A program made the translations under genes and the position numbers. Source: Fidelibacterota bacterium (GTDB lineage Bacteria; Marinisomatota; Marinisomatia; SCGC-AAA003-L08; TMED6). Taken from it: 20,480 nucleotides of DNA. Numbering within the stretch: position 1 is the first letter of the stretch; each line of letters opens with the position of its first letter. This document shows, in pieces, positions 8,343 through 16,948 of the stretch. The stretch covers positions 1-20,480 of the forward strand of contig JAAZYZ010000014.1 in assembly GCA_014239355.1 (NCBI GenBank), in the 5' to 3' direction. Below the pieces are notes generated by a model. That model saw nothing but the letters and a program-made list of their open reading frames with translations. It was not told the origin of the DNA and did not search any database.

Positions 8343-9608
8343 ATGAAATTTTTAAGAAATATTTTAGATAAAGTTGAACCTTTATTTAAAAAAGGAGGAA
8401 AGTTAGAGTCTTTATATCCATTATATGAAGCAGGTGACACCTTTTTGTACACACCAAATGATAAAGCAAAAACAGCACCTTTTATAAGAGATAATATTGA
8501 TTTAAAAAGAACAATGATACTTGTAGTGTTTGCATTATTGCCATGTTTATTTTTTGGTATTTTTAATATAGGACATCAATACTATCAATATGTTGATACT
8601 TCATCTTCTGTAAATTTAATTGATAAAATCCTTATAGGCTTGCAGTGCGTTATTCCAATGTATATTGTAACATTTACTGCAGGAGGTTTAACAGAAGTAA
8701 TATTTGCTATTATAAGAAAACATGAAGTTAATGAAGGTTTTTTAGTTACTGGTTTTTTGATACCGTTGGTTATGCCACCTTCTATTCCTTTATGGATGTT
8801 AGCTGTATCAACAATTTTTGGTGTTGTTATAGGTAAAGAAATTTTTGGGGGTACTGGTTATAATATATTTAATCCTGCATTAACTGCTCGTGTTTTTGCA
8901 TTTTTTGCATATCCAACAGCATTATCTGGTGATACTGTTTGGGTTTATAAAATGCCTGAAAATGATGGTTTGACTGCAGCTACTTCATTATTAGCTTCTG
9001 CAAAAGAATCAGTTTCAGTGAACGGTATTATTGATTATAGTTTTTTAAACTATATTAGTGGTTCTTTGCATAATCAATTTGTTGATTTAAATAATTACAT
9101 TGGGTATAGTCATGTGAATGTAGACTTATCTTGGTCTTCATTATTTATTGGTTTAATACCAGGTTCTGTTGGAGAAACTTCAACTATCGCAGTGCTTGCA
9201 GGTGCTGCCTTAATATCTTTAACTGGTGTCGGATCAAGAAAAATTGTTTTTAGTTCTATAATTGGAATGATTATTACATCATTTATTTTATATGTATTTG
9301 GTATGCTTATAGGTAGTACTAATCCAATGATGTATTTACCTCCGCATTACCATTATGTGATGGGTTCTTTTGCATTTGCTATTGTATTTATGGCAACTGA
9401 GCCTGTAACGGCTGCTCATACGGAAAAAGGTAAGTTATACTATGGTTTATTAATTGGTTTTATGTGTGTAATTATAAGGGCAATTAATCCTGCTTATCCT
9501 GAAGGTATGATGTTAGGAATTTTGTTTGCAAATGCATTTGCTCCTCTTATTGATTACTATATTGTAGAATCGCATGTCAAATCAAGAAAGAAGAGATATG
9601 TTAGATAA
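8343..9608 (+). CDS. nqrB: Na+-translocating NADH:quinone reductase subunit B
   Basis: This is the large membrane subunit of NQR. It carries covalent FMN and riboflavin and forms much of the Na+ path. The 421-residue protein has about ten helices. The covalent FMN site is visible as Asp-Gly-Leu-Thr-Ala-Ala-Thr (208-214), with Thr214 the probable FMN acceptor. The motif is TAAT rather than the more common SGAT. Other signatures are GGTGYNIFNPALTARVF (169-185), IGLIPGSVGETS (269-280), and MATEPVTAAHTEKGKLYYG (350-368). Its end overlaps the next gene. ApbE, encoded downstream, is expected to flavinylate it. Confidence 0.97.
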   Translation: MKFLRNILDKVEPLFKKGGKLESLYPLYEAGDTFLYTPNDKAKTAPFIRDNIDLKRTMILVVFALLPCLFFGIFNIGHQYYQYVDTSSSVNLIDKILIGLQCVIPMYIVTFTAGGLTEVIFAIIRKHEVNEGFLVTGFLIPLVMPPSIPLWMLAVSTIFGVVIGKEIFGGTGYNIFNPALTARVFAFFAYPTALSGDTVWVYKMPENDGLTAATSLLASAKESVSVNGIIDYSFLNYISGSLHNQFVDLNNYIGYSHVNVDLSWSSLFIGLIPGSVGETSTIAVLAGAALISLTGVGSRKIVFSSIIGMIITSFILYVFGMLIGSTNPMMYLPPHYHYVMGSFAFAIVFMATEPVTAAHTEKGKLYYGLLIGFMCVIIRAINPAYPEGMMLGILFANAFAPLIDYYIVESHVKSRKKRYVR

Positions 9609-10335
9609 AATAAAATCTATTCAGTTTGTGATGATTGTATCATTTTGTTCAAGCTTAATATTAGCTTTTGTTGCTATGAGCCTTAAGCCATCTATTGATA
9701 AAAATATTATTTTAGATAAAAAGAAAAGTATTTTAAAATCTATTGATATAGATGTGTCGAATTTATCAAATAGTGATCTTGATGATAAATATAATTCACA
9801 CATTGAAGAGCTTGTGATTAATAAAAGTGGTGATATAATAAATGATATAAATTTATCTGATATTGTTTGGATTGAAAACAAAGGTAATGGTTCTACAAAT
9901 TATATCCTCGAATCAGATAGCGATACATATATCAATGAATTTTTTCCTATTTATAAAACCAACAATCCCAATGGTTATATTATCCCTATTTCTGGAAAAG
10001 GTTTATGGTCTACTATGAAAGGTTATTTTGCAATTGGAGAAGATAAAAACTCTACTTTAGGTATTGTTTTTTATGAACATGGTGAAACTCCTGGTTTAGG
10101 AGCAGAAGTTGATAAGCCATGGTTTCAAAAGCAATTTAAAATTGATATGGGCAAAAAAATATTTAATTCTGAAAATAAATTAGTTTCTATCTATATAAAC
10201 AAGAAAAAGCAAACAAGCAAAAAGCCTCATGAAGTTGATGGGATTACAGGTGCAACTGTAACAAGTGATGGTGTAACTAGATTTTTAAAACGTGATTTAG
10301 AGCGGTATAAAAACTTTTTAATTGGACAAAGGTAA
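9598..10335 (+). CDS. nqrC: Na+-translocating NADH:quinone reductase subunit C
   Basis: This NQR subunit has one N-terminal membrane helix (about residues 8-29 from this start) and a large periplasmic domain carrying covalent FMN. The flavinylation motif Asp-Gly-Ile-Thr-Gly-Ala-Thr-Val-Thr-Ser lies near the C-terminus, and Thr220 is the probable acceptor. The HGETPGLGAEV segment (about 161-171) is another NqrC signature. I prefer the ATG at 9598, which has a purine-rich AAGAAAG tract seven bases upstream and gives an 11-base overlap with nqrB. An in-frame ATG at 9574 would add eight residues and raise the overlap to 35 bases, with no SD-like tract. Family assignment is firm. The start is not. 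Confidence 0.93.
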   Translation: MLDKIKSIQFVMIVSFCSSLILAFVAMSLKPSIDKNIILDKKKSILKSIDIDVSNLSNSDLDDKYNSHIEELVINKSGDIINDINLSDIVWIENKGNGSTNYILESDSDTYINEFFPIYKTNNPNGYIIPISGKGLWSTMKGYFAIGEDKNSTLGIVFYEHGETPGLGAEVDKPWFQKQFKIDMGKKIFNSENKLVSIYINKKKQTSKKPHEVDGITGATVTSDGVTRFLKRDLERYKNFLIGQR

Positions 10336-10946
10336 TGTTAAGAAATAAAATTTTTACAGATCCATTAATGGATAATAATCCTATAACTAGACAAGTGTTG
10401 GGAATCTGTTCTGCTTTAGCTGTAACGGTTAAGGTTGAATTAGCTGTTGTGATGACTTTAGCTTTAACCTTTGTACTTACAATGTCGAATGTTATTGTTT
10501 CAACTTTTAGAAAACAAATTCCCCATAATGTTAGAATTATTATTCAATTAGTCATTATTTCATCATTAGTAGCATTGGCTGATTTGGTACTTAAAGGTTT
10601 TATGTACTCTATAAGTAAAGAACTTTCTGTTTTTGTTGCTTTAATTATAACAAATTGTATTGTTTTAGGTAGAGCTGATACTTTTGCTATGAATAATAAT
10701 GTAAAAGACTCTTTTATTGATGGATTTGCAAACTCTTTGGGTTATGGTATAATTTTAGTTTTAGTTGCCATATTTAGAGAATTTCTAGGAAGTGGAACAA
10801 TATATGGGATATCATTGTTTCCTGAATCTTTTTATAAAATTGGATATATTGATAATGGTTTAATGTTATTAGCTCCAGGAGCATTTATTATTTTAGGGTT
10901 AATTATTTGGCTTCAAAGAACGTATACAGGGTTTGTAGAGGAATAA
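10335..10946 (+). CDS. nqrD: Na+-translocating NADH:quinone reductase subunit D
   Basis: This integral membrane subunit of NQR (203 residues, about six helices) is homologous to NqrE and RnfE. The two half-membrane cysteines that hold the intramembrane iron centre jointly with NqrE are present: Cys25 in VLGICSALAVTVKVE and Cys108 in ITNCIVLGRADTFAMNN. The N-terminus DPLMDNNPITRQVLGICSAL is typical. Start and stop are coupled to neighbours: a TAATG overlap with nqrC and a one-base gap to nqrE. Confidence 0.97.
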   Translation: MLRNKIFTDPLMDNNPITRQVLGICSALAVTVKVELAVVMTLALTFVLTMSNVIVSTFRKQIPHNVRIIIQLVIISSLVALADLVLKGFMYSISKELSVFVALIITNCIVLGRADTFAMNNNVKDSFIDGFANSLGYGIILVLVAIFREFLGSGTIYGISLFPESFYKIGYIDNGLMLLAPGAFIILGLIIWLQRTYTGFVEE

Positions 10947-10947
10947 A

Positions 10948-11577
10948 ATGGCAGAATTTTTAGAACATTATTTAAGTTTAGCAACAAAAGCAATTTTTAT
11001 AGAAAATATTTTGCTTGCATATTTCTTAGGGATGTGTTCATTCCTTGCTTTATCAAACAAGGTGGAGACTGCTTCAGGTATTGGAAAAGCTGTGATATTT
11101 GTTAATGCAATTACTGTTCCTTTAAATTGGCTGATCAAAACTTATCTTTTGGATCCTGGAGCCTTATCCTGGATAGGAATTAGTGCTTTTGCAGATGTGA
11201 ATCTATCATTTTTGACATTTATTGCTTTTATCGCAACTATTGCAGCTGCAGTACAGCTTGTTGAGATGGTGATGGATAGATTTAGCCCTTCTTTATATAA
11301 CAAGTTAGGAATATTTTTACCACTTATAGCTGTTAATTGTGCGATTTTAGGTTCTTCGATATTTATGCAACAAAGAGATTACACTTTCTTTGAAGCTATA
11401 GTTTTTGCTGTAAGTTCAGGTTTTGGGTGGTATTTAGCTATTCTTACTATGTCTGCTATAAGATACAAATTAAGATATTCAAATATTCCTAATGGATTAA
11501 AGGGTTTAGGTATAACTATGATTTTAACTGGATTATTAGCAATTGCATTTTTATCATTTTCAGGAATCAATTTATAA
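10948..11577 (+). CDS. nqrE: Na+-translocating NADH:quinone reductase subunit E
   Basis: This is the integral membrane partner of NqrD (209 residues, about six helices). Cys30 ([13 protein letters not shown]) and Cys131 ([14 protein letters not shown]) are the counterparts of the NqrD cysteines and complete the four ligands of the Fe centre. The segment [18 protein letters not shown] (17-34) is a family hallmark. The stop overlaps the nqrF ATG by one base (TAATG). Confidence 0.97.
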   Translation: MAEFLEHYLSLATKAIFIENILLAYFLGMCSFLALSNKVETASGIGKAVIFVNAITVPLNWLIKTYLLDPGALSWIGISAFADVNLSFLTFIAFIATIAAAVQLVEMVMDRFSPSLYNKLGIFLPLIAVNCAILGSSIFMQQRDYTFFEAIVFAVSSGFGWYLAILTMSAIRYKLRYSNIPNGLKGLGITMILTGLLAIAFLSFSGINL

Positions 11578-12809
11578 TGATAGTTTCAACGACCATAGCA
11601 AGTATTTTAGTTATTTGTACCATTATATTAATATTGGTTAGTTTACTTTTGGTTGCTTCATCAAAGCTTCAACCTCAAGGGGATGTTAATATTTCTATTA
11701 ATGACGGTTCAGATTCTATTACTGTTAAGCCTGGAGAAAGTTTACTTTCTGCATTATCAAGTAAAAATATTTATCTTCCTTCCGCTTGCGGGGGTGGAGG
11801 TACTTGTGCTGCATGTAAATGTCAAGTATTAGATGGTGGTGGCGATATTTTAGCTACTGAATTAACTCATATATCAAGAAAAGATGCACAAGAAAATTGG
11901 CGATTAGCTTGCCAAGTAAAAGTTAGAAATGATTTAGATATTAAGGTTAAAGATGAAGTCTTAAGTATTAAAAAATGGGATTGTACTGTACGTTCCAATG
12001 ATAATGTGGCTACATTTATAAAAGAGCTTATAGTAGAACTTCCAGAAGGTGAAATTCTTGATTTTAAATCAGGAGGGTATATTCAAATTGATATTCCTAA
12101 ATATGAAGTAGATTTTAAAAACTTTGATATTCATGAAGAATATCATGAAGATTGGGATAAGTATAAAATTTGGGATTTTAAGATGAAAAATCAAGAAGAA
12201 ATATTTAGAGCTTACTCAATGGCTAATCATCCTGCTGAAGGTAATATTGTAATGCTTAATGTTAGGATAGCAACGCCACCTCCACCATTATGGAATGAGG
12301 TCCCTCCAGGTATAGCATCTTCATATATTTTTGATTTAAAACCAGGTGATAAGGTGACTATTTCTGGTCCATATGGAGACTTTTTTATTAAGGATACAGA
12401 TAGAGAAATGGTATATGTTGGAGGTGGTGCAGGAATGGCTCCATTAAGATCTCATATTTTTCATCTTTTTCATACCCTTAAAACAGGTAGGAAAGTTTCT
12501 TATTGGTATGGGGCAAGATCTAGAAGAGAAATGTTTTATGATGATCATTTTAAAAAAATTCAAGAAAAATTTCCAAATTTTGAATATCATGTTGCTTTAT
12601 CAGATCCTATGCCAGAAGATAATTGGAAGGGTTTTACAGGTTTTATTCATCAGGTTGTGCATGATAATTATTTAAGAGACCATGAAGACCCTACTGAAAT
12701 AGAGTATTATATGTGTGGCCCTCCTATGATGAATACGGCTGTTACAAATATGCTTTTAGATTTAGGTGTCGAAGAGGATATGATTGATTTTGATGATTTT
12801 GGTGGCTAG
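11577..12809 (+). CDS. nqrF: Na+-translocating NADH:quinone reductase subunit F (NADH-oxidising)
   Basis: This is the electron-input subunit of NQR, which oxidises NADH and passes electrons through FAD to a 2Fe-2S cluster. The 410-residue protein has an N-terminal membrane helix (about 5-27), then a ferredoxin domain with Cys71, Cys77, Cys80 and Cys112 (Cx5Cx2Cx31C), then a ferredoxin-reductase domain. The FAD site is the Arg-Ala-Tyr-Ser-Met-Ala-Asn motif near residue 213. The NADH side shows [15 protein letters not shown] and the late [13 protein letters not shown] motif, and the protein ends in DFDDFGG, normal for NqrF. It is the last nqr structural gene, with seven bases to apbE. Confidence 0.97.
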   Translation: MIVSTTIASILVICTIILILVSLLLVASSKLQPQGDVNISINDGSDSITVKPGESLLSALSSKNIYLPSACGGGGTCAACKCQVLDGGGDILATELTHISRKDAQENWRLACQVKVRNDLDIKVKDEVLSIKKWDCTVRSNDNVATFIKELIVELPEGEILDFKSGGYIQIDIPKYEVDFKNFDIHEEYHEDWDKYKIWDFKMKNQEEIFRAYSMANHPAEGNIVMLNVRIATPPPPLWNEVPPGIASSYIFDLKPGDKVTISGPYGDFFIKDTDREMVYVGGGAGMAPLRSHIFHLFHTLKTGRKVSYWYGARSRREMFYDDHFKKIQEKFPNFEYHVALSDPMPEDNWKGFTGFIHQVVHDNYLRDHEDPTEIEYYMCGPPMMNTAVTNMLLDLGVEEDMIDFDDFGG

Positions 12810-12816
12810 TTAATCT

Positions 12817-13830
12817 ATGAGAAGCAAAAGGTTTTCTTTATTTCTTATTTTTTTTGTTTTATCTATATGGCTTTTAGTTTTTTCTATTTCTCCATCTAGA
12901 AGACAAATTAGTATAGTTGGTGCAACGATGGGAACTACCTATGAAGTTAAATTAGATAAAGAGCTTTCCCCTCATGATGTTGATTTGTTCAGTAAAGGTA
13001 TTGATTCCATTTTAATAAGAATTAATCAAAGTATGTCAACATATATTCCTAATAGTAAGATTTCATTAATTAATTCTAATCATGCCCCTGATGAAATATT
13101 TTTAATTTCTGATAAATTTGAATACGTATTAAATAAATCCTTAGAATATTATGTCTTAACAGAAGGTGCATTTGATGTTACTATTAGACCCTTATTAAAA
13201 TTATGGGGATTTAAAGGAGAAACTATTTATAAGGTTCCTGAACCTTTTATAATTAAAGAAACGTTAAAATATGTCGGTAGTGACAATATTATATCTAAGT
13301 CTAATAAGTTTTCAAAAAAACATCCTAAGCTAGAGCTAGATTTTGGAGCAATAGCTAAAGGTTATGCTGTTGATCAGATTTCAGATTATCTTATTGATAA
13401 TGATTGCCCAATACATTATGTTGAAATTGGTGGTGAGATTATTTGTAAAGGTAAAGATTGGAATATACAGATTGCTTACCCTGACTTTTTATCAAATAAA
13501 AGTTTCAAAATTTTAAAATTAAATAACAAGGCTGTTGCAACTTCTGGTACTTATAATCAATTTGTGGAAATAGATGATTTTGAATATTCTCATATATTTG
13601 ATCCAAGAGTAGGTAAGCCCGTTAAAAATAATGTAGTATCGGTCACTGTTATATCTGATAAGTGTATAGATGCAGATGCTTTATCAACATCACTTAAAGT
13701 ATTAGGTAAAGATAAAGGGTTAGAATTAATTAATGAGCTTGATAATATTGAATGTATGTTTATTTTAAAAGAATCTGGTGTTTTAAAGGATTATTATAGT
13801 AATAATTTTTTAAGCTTTTTGATTGATTAA
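12817..13830 (+). CDS. apbE: FAD:protein FMN transferase (ApbE family)
   Basis: ApbE transfers FMN from FAD to threonines in target proteins, here most likely NqrB and NqrC. The 337-residue protein starts with a hydrophobic segment (about 6-24) that suits a membrane anchor or signal. No lipobox cysteine is visible, although many ApbE proteins are lipoproteins. Motifs in order are GATMGTTYEVK (35-45), GAFDVTIRPLLKLWGF (about 117-132), LDFGAIAKGYAVDQI (about 173-187), the HIFDPRVGKPVKNN segment (about 259-272) and DADALSTSLKVLG (about 286-298), which supplies metal-binding Asp and Thr. Its last 21 bases overlap the 3' end of a reverse-strand gene. Position right after nqrF, as in Vibrio, supports the role. 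Confidence 0.94.
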   Translation: MRSKRFSLFLIFFVLSIWLLVFSISPSRRQISIVGATMGTTYEVKLDKELSPHDVDLFSKGIDSILIRINQSMSTYIPNSKISLINSNHAPDEIFLISDKFEYVLNKSLEYYVLTEGAFDVTIRPLLKLWGFKGETIYKVPEPFIIKETLKYVGSDNIISKSNKFSKKHPKLELDFGAIAKGYAVDQISDYLIDNDCPIHYVEIGGEIICKGKDWNIQIAYPDFLSNKSFKILKLNNKAVATSGTYNQFVEIDDFEYSHIFDPRVGKPVKNNVVSVTVISDKCIDADALSTSLKVLGKDKGLELINELDNIECMFILKESGVLKDYYSNNFLSFLID

Positions 13831-13983
13831 TTTTTCACATTCTTTCTTCTTTTCATCTGAGCATAAACATAGTTTACTAGTATCAGAACATGTTCCTATT
13901 AGGTGTTTATTTAAAAATAAAAATCCAAAACTAAGCAGGAAAGTAAAAAAAAGTATAATTAAGATAGTGAGAAAAAATTCCAT
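13810..13983 (-). CDS. nqrM: NqrM-like Na+-NQR maturation protein, on the reverse strand
   Basis: Reading the reverse strand from the ATG at 13983 gives 57 residues ending in TAA at 13812-13810. Residues 3-24 form one hydrophobic helix. A cytosolic segment follows with Gly30-Thr31-Cys32, then Cys39-Leu-Cys41 and Cys49. One N-terminal helix followed by G(S/T)C, CxC and a final C is the pattern of NqrM (former DUF539), a small protein required for maturation of NQR, probably by delivering iron to the NqrD/NqrE cysteines. It normally follows apbE on the same strand. Here it is in the right neighbourhood but inverted, tail to tail with apbE (21-base overlap). No other nqrM is visible in the window. 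The identification rests on the pattern and the context. The sequence is short and divergent, and its upstream SD is weak. Confidence 0.74.
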   Translation of the reverse strand: MEFFLTILIILFFTFLLSFGFLFLNKHLIGTCSDTSKLCLCSDEKKKECEKLINQKA

Positions 13984-14036
13984 TATATTTAAATTGTCTT
14001 CAGTTATTTACGTTAATTTAAGGAATAGATTATAAT
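13984..14036. promoter_or_regulatory. Divergent intergenic region between nqrM and the antiporter gene
   Basis: These 53 bases are the only place in the window where two genes diverge, so at least the reverse gene should have its promoter here or just inside the antiporter gene. An 8-base palindrome ATTATAAT (14029-14036) reads as a -10 box on both strands. On the minus strand it would start transcription about 40 bases before the nqrM ATG. No convincing -35 is placed for it. On the plus strand it abuts the ATG, too close for a normal leader. Inference only. Confidence 0.35.
14020..14025 (+). promoter_or_regulatory. Ribosome binding site for the antiporter gene
   Basis: AAGGAA ends 11 bases before the ATG at 14037. 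The spacing is slightly long but it is the only purine tract available, and it supports that start. Confidence 0.45.
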
Positions 14037-15395
14037 ATGGCCTATAAAATAATTTTTCTTTCATTATTATTTCCAACTCTATTAAGTGGTGCTAATAATT
14101 CCAATTATCATATTCATTTTAGTTTGTGGTGGATTATACCATTTATTGGTATCTTATCATCTATTGCTTTATTTCCATTGATTAATGAAGATTTTTGGCA
14201 TAAAAATTTTGGTAAATTTTCAGCTTTTTGGGCTATTATTTTTAGTGTTCCTTTTTTGATTAAGTCGGGTTTTGAAGTTTCTGCTCATTATTTTATTCAT
14301 GCAATTTTTTTAGAGTATATTCCCTTTATAGTTCTTTTGTTTGCCTTGTTTACTATTTCTGGAGGAATAGTGCTAAGGGGAAATTTTGTAGGTACTCCCA
14401 TACTAAATTCATTCTTTTTATTGATTGGTACTATTTTAGCTTCATGGATGGGTACCACAGGAGCTGCTATGCTTCTTATTCGACCTCTTATTAGAGCAAA
14501 TAAATGGAGAGAAAATAAAGTACATATAATAATTTTCTTTATCTTTTTGGTGGCAAACATTGGTGGATCTTTAACTCCGCTAGGTGATCCTCCTTTATTT
14601 ATAGGTTTTTTAAAGGGGGTAGATTTCTTCTGGACTACTCAACATATGTTCTTACCTATGTTCTTTGTATCTTTATTATTATTAATTTTATTTTATTTTA
14701 TTGATAATTACTATTTTAATAAAGAGGTAGATAATAAGCCTGCTGAGCAAGATATTAATTTTTCTGTTGAAGGAAAATTAAACTTTATACTTTTATTAGG
14801 AGTGATTTTATCTGTTATATTTAGTGGTTTATATCAAAAGCATTATGTGATTGATAATTTTTTCGGTAATTCTTTACCTCTATCTTTTATCTTGAGAGAT
14901 GTAGGGTTATTATTTTTAGGTATTTTAAGTTACAAGGTGACATCATTAAGTCTAAGGAAAGAAAATGGATTTACTTGGTTTCCAATTTTAGAGGTTGCAA
15001 AACTTTTTGCTGGTATTTTTATAACAGTTATACCAGCAATAGCGATTTTAAGTGAAAATAAAGATATGTTTGCTTCAGTTAGTAATAATCTATATTTTTG
15101 GTTAACTGGCTCATTATCAGGGTTTTTGGATAATGCTCCAACTTATTTAGTTTTTTTTAATGCTGCAGGAGCAAATGCAAATAATTTAATGGATAATGTT
15201 CTAACGTTACTGGCTATTTCATCGGGAGCTGTTTTTATGGGAGCTTTAACTTATATTGGAAATGCTCCTAATTTTATGGTTAGAGCCATAGCAGAAGAGA
15301 ATCAAATTAAAATGCCAAGCTTTTTTGGATATATGGCTTGGTCTATTTCAATATTAGTTCCTATATTTCTTTTGTATAGTTTATTATGGTTCTAG
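14037..15395 (+). CDS. Sodium:proton antiporter family membrane protein (NhaD-like, CitMHS_2 type)
   Basis: This is a predicted secondary transporter of the ion-transporter superfamily that contains NhaD and ArsB. The 452-residue protein has about 12 hydrophobic segments, including a signal-like first one (4-18). Recognisable blocks are a Gly-Thr-Thr-Gly-Ala-Ala-Met-Leu stretch with Arg-Pro and Arg (139-153), the GGSLTPLGDPPLFIGFLKG block (176-194), a later GFLDNAPTYLVFFNAAGA segment, and a GALTYIGNAPNFMVRAIA segment near the end. The paired Asn-Ala-Pro motifs are typical of the two inverted half-repeats. Family members are annotated as Na+/H+ antiporters. Its location next to the nqr operon fits use or balancing of the Na+ gradient. 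The exact ion specificity is inferred, not shown. Confidence 0.85.
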   Translation: MAYKIIFLSLLFPTLLSGANNSNYHIHFSLWWIIPFIGILSSIALFPLINEDFWHKNFGKFSAFWAIIFSVPFLIKSGFEVSAHYFIHAIFLEYIPFIVLLFALFTISGGIVLRGNFVGTPILNSFFLLIGTILASWMGTTGAAMLLIRPLIRANKWRENKVHIIIFFIFLVANIGGSLTPLGDPPLFIGFLKGVDFFWTTQHMFLPMFFVSLLLLILFYFIDNYYFNKEVDNKPAEQDINFSVEGKLNFILLLGVILSVIFSGLYQKHYVIDNFFGNSLPLSFILRDVGLLFLGILSYKVTSLSLRKENGFTWFPILEVAKLFAGIFITVIPAIAILSENKDMFASVSNNLYFWLTGSLSGFLDNAPTYLVFFNAAGANANNLMDNVLTLLAISSGAVFMGALTYIGNAPNFMVRAIAEENQIKMPSFFGYMAWSISILVPIFLLYSLLWF

Positions 15396-15404
15396 AAAGG
15401 TATA

Positions 15405-16391
15405 ATGTCAGTAGAAATTAATCAAATTATTAAAAAATCAAATAAGATTGTTTTATCAACTCATGAAAAACCTGATGCAGATGGCTTAGGTTCTGCAATC
15501 GCATTTTATTATTATTTAAAGACATTAAATAAAGAGGTTCGAATCATTCAACCCTCAATATTTCCTGAAGATTGTAAAATTATTAATCCTGATAATATAG
15601 TTGACACATTTTCTGATAATGATATTCCATGGATTGAATCATCTGATTTATTAATTTTATTTGATGTTGGACATTATTCTAGAACAAAAAAAGTATCAGA
15701 AATAGCACTCAAAAACAATATTGATATTATTTCTATAGATCATCATAAAAATGATAATACAGATATATTTAAAACTTATATGATTAATATAGAAGCTCCT
15801 GCAACAGGATTTTTAGTTTGGGAGTATCTAAAAAAACAAAATTTAGATAAACCGTGGGATATTAAGATATCAAATGCTTTATATGCAGCTTTAATGACAG
15901 ATACTGGATCATTTAGATATAACAATACAACTTCCGCTTCTCATATTATGGCTTCTGAGCTTATAGATTTTGGTGTTAAACCATATGATATTTATGTGCC
16001 AATATATGAACAAAGAAGTCTAACCCAATTAAGGTTACTTGCTTATGTTATCAATAATATCAAATTTTCTATTGATAATAAAGTTTGTTATTGTATCCTT
16101 GATAAAGAAGTTTTTAATAGTACAGAATCTAATATTGAAGATGTTGATGGGTTCACTGAATTTTTACGATCCATAAAAAATGTAGAGGTTTCATTTTTAA
16201 TAACTGAGCAATTAGATGGTGCTTATAGAGTCAATTTCCGTTCTAAAGGACAATATACAGTTAATGATATAGCCTCTAAGTTTAATGGGGGCGGACATAA
16301 GTTTGCTGCTGGCTGTAAAATTGAGAATTCTAATATACTTGAAATAGAACAAAAAATAGTTAATTTATTGGATGTAAAGATGGAGCAATAA
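15405..16391 (+). CDS. nrnA: DHH/DHHA1 phosphoesterase, NrnA-like (oligoribonuclease / pAp phosphatase)
   Basis: This predicted Mn2+-dependent phosphoesterase degrades very short RNAs (nanoRNA), and in some species it removes the 3' phosphate of pAp. The 328-residue protein has the DHH domain with His20, Asp24 and Asp26 ([13 protein letters not shown]), Asp87 (LILFDVGH), Asp112-His113-His114 (the DHH motif) and Asp166 ([12 protein letters not shown]). The DHHA1 domain ends with Gly295-Gly-Gly-His298 ([12 protein letters not shown]), which binds substrate. Length is normal for NrnA. AAAGG four bases before the ATG supports the start, and the stop overlaps the dcd ATG by one base. No separate orn gene is in the window. 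Specificity between nanoRNA, pAp and cyclic-dinucleotide products cannot be decided from the sequence. Confidence 0.9.
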   Translation: MSVEINQIIKKSNKIVLSTHEKPDADGLGSAIAFYYYLKTLNKEVRIIQPSIFPEDCKIINPDNIVDTFSDNDIPWIESSDLLILFDVGHYSRTKKVSEIALKNNIDIISIDHHKNDNTDIFKTYMINIEAPATGFLVWEYLKKQNLDKPWDIKISNALYAALMTDTGSFRYNNTTSASHIMASELIDFGVKPYDIYVPIYEQRSLTQLRLLAYVINNIKFSIDNKVCYCILDKEVFNSTESNIEDVDGFTEFLRSIKNVEVSFLITEQLDGAYRVNFRSKGQYTVNDIASKFNGGGHKFAAGCKIENSNILEIEQKIVNLLDVKMEQ

Positions 16392-16948
16392 TGGCAATTA
16401 AAAGTGATAGATGGATTAAACAAATGTCTTTGGAAAATGATATGATATCTCCATTTGAAGATAACCAAGTAAGTAAAAAGAAAATATCTTATGGCTTGTC
16501 TTCTTATGGCTATGATATCAGGGTGACAGATGAATATAAAATTTTTACAAATGTAAATAATAGCATTATAGATCCAAAAAGATTTGATGAAAATTCATTT
16601 GTTAATTTTAAAGGTGATGTTTGTATTGTTCCTGCAAATAGTTTTGCGTTAGCAAGGAGTGTTGAGTATTTTAAAATACCTAGAAATGTATTAACAATTT
16701 GCTTAGGCAAGTCAACCTATGCTAGATGTGGTATTATTGTTAATGTTACCCCTTTTGAGCCTGAATGGGAAGGTCATGTAACTCTTGAAATATCAAATAC
16801 AACACCATTGCCTGCTAAGATCTATTCTAATGAGGGCTTATGTCAAGTGTTGTTTTTTGAATCAGATGAGATTTGCGAAACATCTTATAAGGATAAAAAA
16901 GGTAAATATCAAAACCAAACAGGTATTACACTACCAAAAATAAAATGA
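16391..16948 (+). CDS. dcd: dCTP deaminase
   Basis: This enzyme converts dCTP to dUTP in the supply of dTTP. The 185-residue protein is of normal size. The motifs are SSYGYDIRV (37-45), [10 protein letters not shown] (106-115) with Ser108 and Arg112, and HVTLEISN (129-136) with the catalytic Glu133 at the place of E. coli Glu138. The C-terminal [14 protein letters not shown] lid segment, with its Gln and Thr, is typical. Whether it also hydrolyses dUTP (the bifunctional DCD-DUT type) is not clear by eye. It overlaps nrnA by one base and ispH by four (ATGA), so it is co-translated with both. Confidence 0.94.
   Translation: MAIKSDRWIKQMSLENDMISPFEDNQVSKKKISYGLSSYGYDIRVTDEYKIFTNVNNSIIDPKRFDENSFVNFKGDVCIVPANSFALARSVEYFKIPRNVLTICLGKSTYARCGIIVNVTPFEPEWEGHVTLEISNTTPLPAKIYSNEGLCQVLFFESDEICETSYKDKKGKYQNQTGITLPKIK

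Noticed and set aside
9621..9881. Minus-strand open frame opposite the nqrC N-terminal region
   Set aside because: It is antisense to a certain nqrC and shows no motif.
13805..13840. Possible terminator at the apbE / nqrM convergence
   Set aside because: There are T-runs and a short AAGCTT palindrome but no stable GC stem. Not enough to call a terminator.
13823..14035. Plus-strand 70-residue open frame between apbE and the antiporter gene
   Set aside because: It has a non-ATG-type start overlapping the apbE end, no recognisable motif and an unconvincing basic composition. The reverse strand of the same stretch gives a protein with a helix and an ordered cysteine pattern, so the plus frame is its shadow.
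14007..14036. TTTACG and TATAAT with an 18-base spacer, a textbook-looking plus-strand promoter for the antiporter gene
   Set aside because: The start of transcription would fall just inside the gene, after the ATG at 14037, so it cannot serve that start. It may be chance in AT-rich DNA.
14297..14560. Minus-strand 87-residue frame opposite the antiporter gene
   Set aside because: It is antisense to a conserved transporter with no domain or ribosome binding site.
16223..16710. Two minus-strand frames opposite nrnA and dcd
   Set aside because: Both are antisense to well-recognised genes and carry no motif of their own.
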